64,000 bases of DNA from Pontibacter mucosus. GTDB lineage: Bacteria; Bacteroidota; Bacteroidia; Cytophagales; Hymenobacteraceae. Below, piece by piece: positions 1-8,467 of this stretch. Positions within the stretch are counted from its first letter, which is position 1. Every line of letters starts with the position of its first letter. The notes below the pieces were generated by a model, which saw only the letters and a program-made list of their open reading frames with translations, searched no databases and was not told the origin of the DNA. The stretch covers positions 124,001 to 188,000 of the forward strand of contig NZ_QBKI01000007.1 in NCBI RefSeq assembly GCF_003054055.1. Reading direction: 5' to 3'. A program made the translations under genes and the position numbers.

Positions 1-2
1 AT

Positions 3-380
3 GCCATGGTCTCGCAGGTGGACCTGGTGGCCTCTTTTGCCAGTCTGCTGCGCCAGCCACTGGCCCCCACCGATGCCCCCGACAGTCAGGATATGAGGAA
101 GGCTCTGACTGGGAAATCCAGACAAGGCAGGAGCGTTTTAGTGCAGCATGCGGGCACGCTGGCCATTGTAAAAGACAACTGGAAGTATATCGAACCCAGC
201 CAGGGGAGAGCTTATAATCCCCTGACGGATATAGAACTGGGTAACGCGCCGGAGCCACAGCTCTACAACTTGAGCGAGGACATTGGCGAAAAGCAGAATC
301 TGGCAGCACAGCATCCGGAGAAGGTAAAGGAATTAGCACAGCTGTTGCAGGAAATCAAACAAGCAGGAAAAAGCAGGTAA
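3..380 (+). CDS. sulfatase, C-terminal fragment (cut by window edge)
   Basis: This is the last ~125 residues of a type I sulfatase; the open frame runs off the left edge, so the active-site half is not visible and the first Met seen is not the real start. The tail has the layout usual for the sulfatase C-terminal subdomain: a stretch ending in DNWKYIE, then QLYNLSEDIGEKQNLA, then a charged helix. The phrase 'LYNL..D.GE..NLA' is found at the end of many arylsulfatases and recurs in the sulfatase at 6888. It lies 19 bases before the next sulfatase on the same strand, so the two are probably co-transcribed. Substrate cannot be told from the tail. Confidence 0.85.
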   Translation, partial: AMVSQVDLVASFASLLRQPLAPTDAPDSQDMRKALTGKSRQGRSVLVQHAGTLAIVKDNWKYIEPSQGRAYNPLTDIELGNAPEPQLYNLSEDIGEKQNLAAQHPEKVKELAQLLQEIKQAGKSR

Positions 381-399
381 CAACGTATAACTTTCGTTT

Positions 400-1941
400 A
401 TGATGAAGCAAGTACTCTTACTCATGGCGGCTTTTGTGTGGAGCTTTGCGGCGCTGGCACAGCAGCCGTCCAAACGGCCCAACATCGTCATCATCGTGTC
501 CGACGACCACGCCTTTCAGGCCATTAGCGCCTACGGTGGCAACCTGATGCAGACACCCAACATCGACCGCATTGCCAAAGAAGGCGCCACCTTCAACAAA
601 GCCTACGTGACCAACTCCATCTGCGGTCCGAGCCGCGCCGTTATCCTTACAGGCAAGTATAGCCACAAGAACGGGTTTAAGGATAACGAGAACTCCCACT
701 TCGACGGCAGCCAGAACAGCTTCATCAAGGAGCTGGGCAAAGGCGGTTACCAGACGGCCTGGGTAGGCAAGTGGCACCTGGAGAGCGACCCGCAGGGCTT
801 CGACTACTGGAAAATACTTCCGGGCCAGGGGCACTACTTCAACCCCGACTTCATCAACATGGACGGCAGCCGCGAGCGCATCGAAGGCTACGTGACCAGT
901 ATCACTGAGGATGTAGCCGAAGAGTGGCTCGACAGTCGCGACAAGAGCAAACCCTTTGCCTTAGTAATTGGCCACAAGGCCACGCACCGCACCTGGATGC
1001 CGGACCTGGACGACATGGGCATGTTCGATGATAAAACCTTCCCGCTGCCAGCCAACTTCTACGACAACTATACCAACCGCGAGGCGGCGCGTGTGCAGGA
1101 CATGACCATCGACAAAACGATGATTATGGGCTATGACCTGAAGATGTACCCGGATTATGAAAATACCCGCGAGGGCAACATCGTCCGCATGAACCCCGAG
1201 CAACGGGCAAGACTGGCAGCTTACTACCAGCCCATCTACAACGACCTGATGGCGCGCAACCTGCAGGGCAAGCAGCTGGTGGAGTGGAAGTACCAGCGCT
1301 ACATGCGCGACTACCTGGCCACGGCCGCCTCCCTGGACCGCAGCATTGGCCGCACGCTCGATTACCTCGATAAGAACGGCCTGGCCGATAATACCATCGT
1401 GATTTACATGTCGGACCAGGGCTTCTACATGGGCGAGCACGGCTGGTTCGATAAGCGCTTTATGTACGAGGAGTCCTTCCGTACGCCGATGGTGATGCGC
1501 TACCCGGGCGTGGTAAAGCCGGGCACCAAATCAGAGCATTTCGTGATGAACCTTGACATTGCGCCGACCATGCTCGATGCCGCCGGGGTGACCATTCCGA
1601 AGGACATGCAGGGCGAGTCGTTCCTGCCGCTGCTGACCAGTAAGAAAGCCAAAGGCCGCGACGCGATGTACTACCACTACTATGAGAACGGCGAGCACTC
1701 CGTTTCGCCGCACTTTGGCATCAAGACAGGCCGCTACAAGCTCATCCGTTTCTACAAAAGGGTAGAGGGATGGGAGCTTTACGACCTGCAGAAAGACCCA
1801 AGCGAAATGAACAACCTCTACGGCAAGAAAGGCTATGAGAAAATTACCGCCAAACTCAGAAAACAGCTGGACGGCCTGCTCGACAAGTATGAGGACGACG
1901 GCGCCAAACAGTTGTTGGCTAAAGAGGGCGGGAATATTTAA
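400..1941 (+). CDS. type I sulfatase, GlcNAc-6-sulfatase-like
   Basis: The 513-residue protein starts with a Sec signal peptide (about residues 1-21, ending ALAQ) and so acts in the periplasm or on the outer membrane. The metal-binding N-terminus (IVSDDH) is followed by the sulfatase signature CGPSR with C75 as the residue converted to formylglycine, then the GKWHLE motif near residue 125 and a second metal/substrate patch MSDQGFYMGEHGW around residue 338-350. It is a Cys-type sulfatase, which fits the FGE-type maturase at 50220. Overall wording (HKNGFKDN, ITEDVAEEWL) resembles N-acetylglucosamine-6-sulfatases of Bacteroidota; the exact sulfate position is inferred, not shown. Two ATG codons stand in tandem at 400 and 403, and either could start. 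Its neighbours GH84 and GH20 would act on the desulfated GlcNAc. Confidence 0.9.
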   Translation: MMKQVLLLMAAFVWSFAALAQQPSKRPNIVIIVSDDHAFQAISAYGGNLMQTPNIDRIAKEGATFNKAYVTNSICGPSRAVILTGKYSHKNGFKDNENSHFDGSQNSFIKELGKGGYQTAWVGKWHLESDPQGFDYWKILPGQGHYFNPDFINMDGSRERIEGYVTSITEDVAEEWLDSRDKSKPFALVIGHKATHRTWMPDLDDMGMFDDKTFPLPANFYDNYTNREAARVQDMTIDKTMIMGYDLKMYPDYENTREGNIVRMNPEQRARLAAYYQPIYNDLMARNLQGKQLVEWKYQRYMRDYLATAASLDRSIGRTLDYLDKNGLADNTIVIYMSDQGFYMGEHGWFDKRFMYEESFRTPMVMRYPGVVKPGTKSEHFVMNLDIAPTMLDAAGVTIPKDMQGESFLPLLTSKKAKGRDAMYYHYYENGEHSVSPHFGIKTGRYKLIRFYKRVEGWELYDLQKDPSEMNNLYGKKGYEKITAKLRKQLDGLLDKYEDDGAKQLLAKEGGNI

Positions 1942-1971
1942 GAATCTGCCTGTCTAAAAGCTTCTTCTGCT

Positions 1972-2196
1972 GGCGCGAGTTTGCAACTCGTGCCTATCAA
2001 TAGGGTCGGGTTTGTAACCCGACTGGGCTGCAAGCCCAAACAGCGGCAGGAGGCTTTGCAAGCAGTAGGGGAGGCTCAACAAATAGTATACTTATGGCGC
2101 GAGCGTCCTCGCTCGTGACTGGCTATAGTTGGGCCTCCGGCCCAGTCGAGTTGCAAACTCGACATCACAATAAGGCACAAGTTTAAAACTTGCGCC
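1972..2196. repeat. cluster of seven short palindromes in a 328-base gene gap
   Basis: The gap 1942-2269 holds a run of imperfect and perfect hairpins: 1972-1994, 2005-2023, 2024-2038, 2099-2116, 2131-2143, 2145-2163 and 2174-2196. The stems differ in sequence but several share a centre close to TTGCAA (for example cgag-TTTGCAA-ctcg, gtcgag-TTGCAAA-ctcgac). The first and last hairpins are bounded by ggcgc..gtgcc and ggcac..gcgcc, so the cluster as a whole has inverted ends, as in REP/BIME-type elements. Related hairpins recur in at least seven other gaps of this window. No gene is seen in the gap. Confidence 0.75.
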
Positions 2197-2269
2197 AGAT
2201 AAAAATAAAAAGTATAACCACTCCTATTTCAAAGTGTAGGAGAGACCAATAGCAACAAATTACACTATA

Positions 2270-4798
2270 ATGCTCACCCTTATTCAACGCAGCCTGGCTG
2301 CTTTTATACTTCTGGTTTCTTTTACGGCGACGGCGCAGCAAATCGTGCCGCTGCCGCAGCAGGCAACCATCAGCCAGCAGCGTTTCACGCCGGCCCATTC
2401 CTACAAGGTAAGTGGCCTGAAAAAGGACCCGGCAACGCTGGAGTTGCTTGGCAGCATTTTACCAGTAGCGGGAAAAGGAAAGTCGCTGCCGCTGAAGGTA
2501 AAGAAGCTGAAGAAGGGGGAGGGACCGCTGCAGCGCTCGGGTGCCTATAAACTGGAGGTAACGCCTGCAGGCATAAGTATAGAAGCTCCTGACGAGCGCG
2601 GGGTTTTCTATGCCGTGCAGACGCTGTCGCAGTTGGTGCAGCAAGAGGCCAACGGTAGTATAACCTTGCCAGAGGCGACCATCACCGATTACCCGGATGT
2701 GGCCTACCGCGGCACGGTGGAAGGCTTTTACGGTGAGCCCTGGAGCCACCAGGACCGCCTGGAGCAGCTGCGCTTTTACGGCAAACTCAAACTGAACACC
2801 TATATCTACGGCCCCAAGGACGACCCATACCACTCCTCCCCAAACTGGCGCAAGCCATACCCCGAGCAGGAAGCACAGCAGCTAAAAGAGGTGGTGCAGG
2901 AAGCAAAACGCAACAAAGTGGATTTTGTGTGGGCCATCCACCCAGGCAAAGACATCCAGTGGAACCAGGCTGACAGCAGCGCCATCATCACGAAGTTTAA
3001 CCAGATGTATGACCTGGGCGTGCGCGCCTTTGCCGTCTTCTTCGACGATATTTCCGGTGCCGGAACTGATGCTAAAATGCAGGCGAACATGCTCAACTTC
3101 ATCCAGCGCCAGTTCATCAACAAGAAAAAAGACGTGGCCCCGCTGATTATGTGCCCGACCGAGTACAACAAAGGCTGGGCGAACAAGGAGCCGGGTACCT
3201 ATTTGGATATCTTGGGCGAGCAGCTCGACCCGGCTATTCATGTGATGTGGACGGGCAATACCGTGGTGCACGACATCACCAAGGAAGGACTGGAATGGGT
3301 GAACAAACGCATCCAGCGGCCGGCCTACGTGTGGTGGAATTTCCCGGTGAGCGATTACGTGCGCAACCATCTGTTGATGGGGCCTTCTTATGGCATCGAC
3401 ACCGAGGCAGTGCATGATATGTCAGGCTTTGTGACCAACCCGATGGACAAGGCCGAGGCCTCGAAAGTGGCCATTTTCGGGGTGGCTCTGTATAGCTGGA
3501 ACATGAAAACCTATGACCCACAGCAGGCTTGGGAGGCAGCCAACCAGTACGTGATGCCGGAGGCGCCGGAGGCCTTCCGAACCTTCAATGCCCACAACAG
3601 CGACCCCGGACCGAATGGCCACCGTTACCGCCGCGATGAGTCGGTGGAGATAAAGCCTTACATCCATACTTTCCTGGAGACCTATAGAAACGGGCTGCAC
3701 CCTTCAACGGCAGAAGCCGGCAGGATAAAGCAGGAGTTTGAACGTATAGCCAAGGCCCCTGCCGAGATTAGAAGCAAGAGCCAGAATAAGCGCCTGGTAG
3801 AGCAGTTGGAGCCATGGTTGTTGCAGTTTGAGCTGCTGGGCAAAGCCGGTACCCATACGCTGGATATGGTGGACAGTCGCATGAACCTGAACCCTGCCGC
3901 CGCCTGGGCCAACTACCTTCGCGTAGAAGCCGTGCTCGATAGTATGGCGACCGTGGATGCCACGCTGAACCAAAACCCCTACCAGCCGGGCGTGAAAACC
4001 GGCTCGCTGGTGCTGACGCCTTTTGTGGAGGAGGTCTATAAATTAACCGGTATCCACTTCCTGGGCGGAAACCAAAGTATAGCCGGTGCAAATACTGACG
4101 CCTCTACGAGCTACAGCCAGTCGCAAAGATTGGCGAACCAACCGTTGCTGGTTAATAACAAAGGCATTGCCTATTCGCCCATGTTGGAGGTAGCCTACCT
4201 GGATAGCGGCGAGTACATTGGTTTCAAGCCGGCTGAAGCATTACAGGCCATCGCTTTATACTTTAACCTGAGCAACAACAACCTGCTGAGCTGGGGCGTT
4301 TTTGAGACCTCCAAAGATGGAAAAGTATGGACGAAAGCAGAGGCCACTGCAGAGCGTGGCAAAGGAAGTATAAACCTGGCCGACCAAAGTATAAAGTATG
4401 TGCGCTTCCGCAACTTTTCCGACAAACGCCAGAACTTCTACCTAAAGGAATTCCGCCTGGAAGTGAAGCCAGCAGCCGGAGCGAACGAGTCTGTTTTTGC
4501 CCACGACAAAAGTATAAACACCTACCAAACGCTCACCAGCCAGCAGCCGGTAACCATTACACTGCCACAGGAATTGAGGGGAGCGGGCCTCGTACTACTT
4601 TTAAAGAACGACGGCGCCAAGTATACCATCACCGCACCCGGCAGAAACGGTAAACAGCAGACCATCTACAGCGGCAACCGCAGCTACATCGAGCTGGATA
4701 GCAGCAAACTAAAAAATGTTTCGAAGCTGACCTTCTCCACAGAAAGCGAGCGACCGGTGCGCATTTACGAACTGGTAAAGCAGGAGCCAGCCAGCTAA
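2270..4798 (+). CDS. GH84 beta-N-acetylglucosaminidase (O-GlcNAcase family)
   Basis: This 842-residue exported protein (signal peptide to about residue 22, ATAQQ) belongs to GH84, retaining N-acetylglucosaminidases that use substrate-assisted catalysis. A small N-terminal alpha/beta domain (about 25-140) precedes the TIM barrel, which opens with YRGTVEGFYGEPWS. The catalytic pair is D259-D260 in FFDDISG, matching the adjacent aspartates of bacterial GH84 enzymes. After the barrel comes a helical region (about 440-600) and a C-terminal beta-sandwich, likely carbohydrate-binding. It sits between a GlcNAc-6-sulfatase-like gene and a GH20 gene, pointing to terminal beta-GlcNAc removal in the periplasm. 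The start was chosen because the signal peptide begins directly there. The gene carries several AGTATA words used as Ser-Ile codons (4367, 4388, 4511). Confidence 0.95.
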   Translation: MLTLIQRSLAAFILLVSFTATAQQIVPLPQQATISQQRFTPAHSYKVSGLKKDPATLELLGSILPVAGKGKSLPLKVKKLKKGEGPLQRSGAYKLEVTPAGISIEAPDERGVFYAVQTLSQLVQQEANGSITLPEATITDYPDVAYRGTVEGFYGEPWSHQDRLEQLRFYGKLKLNTYIYGPKDDPYHSSPNWRKPYPEQEAQQLKEVVQEAKRNKVDFVWAIHPGKDIQWNQADSSAIITKFNQMYDLGVRAFAVFFDDISGAGTDAKMQANMLNFIQRQFINKKKDVAPLIMCPTEYNKGWANKEPGTYLDILGEQLDPAIHVMWTGNTVVHDITKEGLEWVNKRIQRPAYVWWNFPVSDYVRNHLLMGPSYGIDTEAVHDMSGFVTNPMDKAEASKVAIFGVALYSWNMKTYDPQQAWEAANQYVMPEAPEAFRTFNAHNSDPGPNGHRYRRDESVEIKPYIHTFLETYRNGLHPSTAEAGRIKQEFERIAKAPAEIRSKSQNKRLVEQLEPWLLQFELLGKAGTHTLDMVDSRMNLNPAAAWANYLRVEAVLDSMATVDATLNQNPYQPGVKTGSLVLTPFVEEVYKLTGIHFLGGNQSIAGANTDASTSYSQSQRLANQPLLVNNKGIAYSPMLEVAYLDSGEYIGFKPAEALQAIALYFNLSNNNLLSWGVFETSKDGKVWTKAEATAERGKGSINLADQSIKYVRFRNFSDKRQNFYLKEFRLEVKPAAGANESVFAHDKSINTYQTLTSQQPVTITLPQELRGAGLVLLLKNDGAKYTITAPGRNGKQQTIYSGNRSYIELDSSKLKNVSKLTFSTESERPVRIYELVKQEPAS

Positions 4799-4865
4799 GA
4801 ATCATACTTCGAAATCAACCTGACTTACAGCAAAGAATCCATACTTCTAAACAAACGCTCACCCC

Positions 4866-6497
4866 ATGAAAAAACTATTCTACCTTCTCCTCCTGGTTCT
4901 GGTAGCCGCCTTTGAGGCCGGCGCGCAGGAGCTGAACATCATCCCGAGGCCCAATAAAATCGAGCTGGCAAAGGGGCAGTTTACCCTGAGCAGTGCCAAG
5001 ACTATTCAGTATACTTCCGGGGCAGATAAGGAAGCCGCTTTCCTGAAAAAGGCCCTGCAGGAGAAGTATAACCAGGACCTCCCGACCAATGCCGGCAAAG
5101 GAAAGAAGAACACCATCAGCCTGGAGCTGGATAAGAAGCTGTCCAAAGATCTGGGCAAGGAAGGGTATAGACTGACCGCTACGCCAACGCAGGTAACTGT
5201 TAAAGCAGCCACGGCAGCGGGCATTCACTACGGTGTGCAGAGCTTGCTGCAGGCTATCCATACTTCTGAAGGCAAATTTATGCCGGCCGTTGCTATCGAA
5301 GACGTCCCTCGTTTTGAGTGGCGCGCTTTTATGCTGGATGAGGCCCGTCATTTTAAAGGGAAGGAAGAGGTGAAGCTGCTGCTGGACGAGATGGCCCGGC
5401 TGAAGATGAACACCTTCCACTGGCATTTGGTAGACGACCAGGGCTGGCGCATCGAAATCAAAAAGTATCCCAAGCTGACGGAGGTTGGCTCGGTTAGAAA
5501 GAGCACGGCCGTAGGGGAGAAGAAGTGGAACAGCAACAAGCAATCCGGGGAGCCGCACAGCGGATTTTATACCCAGGAGGAGATAAAAGAACTGGTAGCC
5601 TATGCCGCTGAGCGCCACATCAACGTAGTGCCGGAAATCGAAATGCCGGGCCACGCCAGCGCTGCCATAGCCGCTTACCCCTGGCTGGGCACGGATAACC
5701 AGAACATCGAAGTGCCGGTTAAGTTCGGCCGCTTCTACGACATCTACGACGTGACCAGCCCTAAAGTACAGGAGTTCCTCCAGGACGTGCTGCAGGAGGT
5801 GTTTGCGCTGTTCCCATCCAAGGTCATCCACATCGGTGGGGATGAAGTGGGTTATGAAGCCTGGGAGAAATCGAAGCAGGTAAATGCCTACATGAAGGAG
5901 CATGGCATCAAAACCTACGCCGATTTGCAGGTGCACTTCACCAACAACATCTCCAAGTACATCGAGCAGAACGGCCGCCGCATGATGGGCTGGAACGAGA
6001 TCATGGGCATCAACATCCACCATGACTTCGAGGAGAAGAAAGCAGATGCCAATGCCGAGACCGAGCTGGCCAAAAACGTGGTGGTGCATTTCTGGAAAGG
6101 CGATGTAGAACTGATCAAGCAGGCTGCCTCGAAAGGATACCAACTGGTGAATTCGCTGCACTCCATGACGTACCTGGACTATAACTTCAGCTCTATTCCT
6201 CTGCAAAAAGCCTATAACTTCGATCCGGTTCCGCAAGAGCTAGCCAAAGAATACCACCAGAACATCATCGGTACCGGCTCCCAGATGTGGAGCGAGTGGA
6301 TACCGACGCGAGGGGAGATGCACTACCAGGTATTCCCGCGCCTGGCCGCCTATGCCGAGGTAGGGTGGACGCAGCCACAGAACAAGAACTACGAGCAGTT
6401 CCGTCAGGCCCTGTTGCCGCTCCTCAAGGTATGGGAAACCCGCGGCATTCACTTTTCGCCGCTTTCAGACGCGGAAGAACAGAAGAAGAACCAGTAA
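4866..6497 (+). CDS. GH20 beta-N-acetylhexosaminidase
   Basis: The 543-residue protein has a Sec signal peptide (residues 1-20, AGAQ), the GH20 N-terminal alpha/beta domain (about 22-145) and the catalytic TIM barrel. Family marks seen are HWHLVDDQGWRIEIKKYP near residue 181, the PEIEMPGHASAAIAAYP patch near 256 and the catalytic D326-E327 in HIGGDEV. It ends straight after the barrel and lacks the extra C-terminal domains found in the three other GH20 proteins of the window. Family function is release of terminal beta-linked GlcNAc or GalNAc through an oxazolinium intermediate. It follows GH84 by 67 bases, probably in the same transcript. Confidence 0.95.
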   Translation: MKKLFYLLLLVLVAAFEAGAQELNIIPRPNKIELAKGQFTLSSAKTIQYTSGADKEAAFLKKALQEKYNQDLPTNAGKGKKNTISLELDKKLSKDLGKEGYRLTATPTQVTVKAATAAGIHYGVQSLLQAIHTSEGKFMPAVAIEDVPRFEWRAFMLDEARHFKGKEEVKLLLDEMARLKMNTFHWHLVDDQGWRIEIKKYPKLTEVGSVRKSTAVGEKKWNSNKQSGEPHSGFYTQEEIKELVAYAAERHINVVPEIEMPGHASAAIAAYPWLGTDNQNIEVPVKFGRFYDIYDVTSPKVQEFLQDVLQEVFALFPSKVIHIGGDEVGYEAWEKSKQVNAYMKEHGIKTYADLQVHFTNNISKYIEQNGRRMMGWNEIMGINIHHDFEEKKADANAETELAKNVVVHFWKGDVELIKQAASKGYQLVNSLHSMTYLDYNFSSIPLQKAYNFDPVPQELAKEYHQNIIGTGSQMWSEWIPTRGEMHYQVFPRLAAYAEVGWTQPQNKNYEQFRQALLPLLKVWETRGIHFSPLSDAEEQKKNQ

Positions 6498-6514
6498 TTT
6501 TTTGACAAAGGAGT

Positions 6515-6837
6515 TTTTGACAAAGGACAAAAGACAACGGACTTACAAAGTATAGTTGCAGCCTACCAATGTCACCTTAGAAGGCAGGGCCGTTTCATTC
6601 TACTCACAACGGCGCTGAGCAATCTGTCATTCTGTTAAGAAACTTGGTAGAAGGGAGGTTAAGCTATCGCTACTGGCGGGGGTAGGGGCCCTCTTTAACA
6701 AGATCCTTTCAGGATGACAAAATGAAGAGAGTCAAATGGCCCTGCCTATGGAAGGGGGTAGGGGGATGACAGGCTGCCCAAGGGGCAAGCTACCCGCAAC
6801 AGTTTATACTCGAACCATCCTTTGTCCTTTGTCAAAA
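6515..6837. repeat. nested inverted-repeat region in a 390-base gene gap
   Basis: The gap 6498-6887 has no gene. It is bracketed by an inverted repeat: ttttgacaaaggacaaaa near 6515-6532 and its complement near 6820-6837. Inside lies a member of the TGTCATtCTG hairpin family (6624-6720), whose arms begin with tgtcattctg and end with caggatgaca. A ggggtaggggccctc word interrupts it near 6680; the same word appears twice, in opposite directions, at 41090 and 41191. No transposase is present, so these are at most non-autonomous elements. Confidence 0.6.
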
Positions 6838-6887
6838 GTTCTTTTGTCCTGAAGTTTGACTTATACTTTTAGCTTACAGCGCACCAC

Positions 6888-8432
6888 ATGAAAAGCAGGC
6901 CAGCCTTACTGGTTTTATACTTTCTTCTCGGGTTTATACTTCTGGTGCAGGCGCAGCAGCGGCCTAACATCGTGGTGTTTCTGGTCGATGATATGGGCTG
7001 GATGGATACGTCCGTGCCTTTTGCCGACAGAGTACACCCGCTGAACAAGCGCTACCACACACCCAACATGGAGCGCCTGGCGCGGGGAGGGATGAAGTTT
7101 ACGAATGCCTACGCTACGCCGGTCTGCACACCTTCGCGGGTAAGTATGTTGACGGGGATGAACGCGGCCCATCATGGCGTGACGAACTGGACCATGCCCT
7201 TTAAAGACCGCAACTCCGATACCCCGGATGAGCAGCTGGATGTTGCCCCCTGGAATAGGAATGGGCTGAGTCCGGTAGCGGGTGTGCCGCATACGGTGCA
7301 TGCCACGCCCTTGCCGCAGCTGCTCAACGAGGCCGGCTACATGACCATTCATGTGGGCAAGGGGCACTGGGCTACACCGGGTACGCCGGGAGCCAATCCT
7401 TATAATTTAGGTTTCATCGTGAACGTGGCTGGGCACGTGGCGGGGCGGCCGCTCAGCTACCTGGGCGAGCAGAACTACGGCAACAACCAGGGCAAACCCT
7501 ACGACATCCACGCCGTGCCGGATATGGCCGAGTACTTCGGCTCGGATACATACCTGACAGAGGCCATCACGCGGGAGGCTCTGAAAACCCTGGAAGCACC
7601 TATCCGCAACCAGCAGCCCTTTTTCCTGCACCTGGCGCACTTTGCCCTGCACGACCCTTACGACCCGGACAAACGCTATTTGCAGAAATACCTCGACGCT
7701 GGCCTGAGCCAAACCGACGCCATCTACGCCAGCATGGTGGAGGGCATGGACAAGAGCCTGGGTGATGTAATGGACTACCTGGAGAAAAAAGGCGTGGCCG
7801 ATAATACCATACTTCTTTTTATGAGCGACAACGGTGGCCTGAGCCTGGCCTATGCCGGACGGGGCGAAGCCCACACGCAAAACCTGCCGCTCAAAGCCGG
7901 TAAAGGCTCTGTCTACGAAGGCGGTATCCGGGTGCCGATGCTGGTGAAATGGCCGGGGGTGGTAAAACCTGCTTCGGTTAATCCTACACCTGTTATCATC
8001 GAGGATTTCTTCCCCACCATCCTGGAGATGGCGCAGGTCGGAAAGTATAACCTGGTGCAAAAGGTAGACGGCCAAAGTTTAGTGCCTATGCTCACAACAC
8101 CCCATAAAAAACCTGCAGACCGTGCCCTCATCTGGCATGTGCCTAACAAGTGGACGCAGGAGGACGGGCCCGGCATCAACTATAAAAGCGCCATCCGCGA
8201 GGGTGACTGGAAGCTGATTTACCACCAGCGCGACGGCAAAATGGAGCTCTACAATCTGAAAACAGACTTGGGCGAGACGACCGACCTGGCCGCCAAACAC
8301 CCCAAGCGCGTGAAGGCGCTGGCCGCTAAATTAGGCCAGCAACTGCAGGCTTGGGAGGCGCCCATGCCCAGCTTTAAAAGCACAAGTAAACCGGTACCAA
8401 TGCCAGATGAGGTGCTGCAAAGTATAAACTGA
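6888..8432 (+). CDS. type I sulfatase
   Basis: The 514-residue protein has a signal peptide (about 1-23, LVQAQQ), then FLVDDMGW for metal binding, then the signature CTPSR with C80 as the predicted formylglycine residue, and HVGKGHW as the second conserved motif. A late SDNGGL patch (about residue 311) supplies further metal ligands, and the C-terminal region carries DWKLIYHQRDG and LYNLKTDLGETTDLA. It is therefore a complete Cys-type sulfatase acting outside the inner membrane, differing clearly in sequence from the one at 400, so a different sulfate position or sugar is likely. It is followed after 35 bases by a GH29 fucosidase, suggesting that desulfation and defucosylation are linked. The substrate is not deducible from the sequence alone. 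Confidence 0.92.
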   Translation: MKSRPALLVLYFLLGFILLVQAQQRPNIVVFLVDDMGWMDTSVPFADRVHPLNKRYHTPNMERLARGGMKFTNAYATPVCTPSRVSMLTGMNAAHHGVTNWTMPFKDRNSDTPDEQLDVAPWNRNGLSPVAGVPHTVHATPLPQLLNEAGYMTIHVGKGHWATPGTPGANPYNLGFIVNVAGHVAGRPLSYLGEQNYGNNQGKPYDIHAVPDMAEYFGSDTYLTEAITREALKTLEAPIRNQQPFFLHLAHFALHDPYDPDKRYLQKYLDAGLSQTDAIYASMVEGMDKSLGDVMDYLEKKGVADNTILLFMSDNGGLSLAYAGRGEAHTQNLPLKAGKGSVYEGGIRVPMLVKWPGVVKPASVNPTPVIIEDFFPTILEMAQVGKYNLVQKVDGQSLVPMLTTPHKKPADRALIWHVPNKWTQEDGPGINYKSAIREGDWKLIYHQRDGKMELYNLKTDLGETTDLAAKHPKRVKALAAKLGQQLQAWEAPMPSFKSTSKPVPMPDEVLQSIN

Positions 8433-8467
8433 CAAGTATAAAATCTTCAAGTATTCCTTACCCATAC

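Noticed and set aside
4875..6236. 453-codon open frame antisense to GH20
   Set aside because: It lies wholly inside the GH20 gene on the other strand, has no recognisable domain, and similar long antisense frames mirror other GC-biased genes here (38470-40281, 41526-42872).
6515..6837. Insertion sequence bounded by inverted repeats
   Set aside because: It is only ~320 bases, has no transposase frame and no clear target-site duplication.
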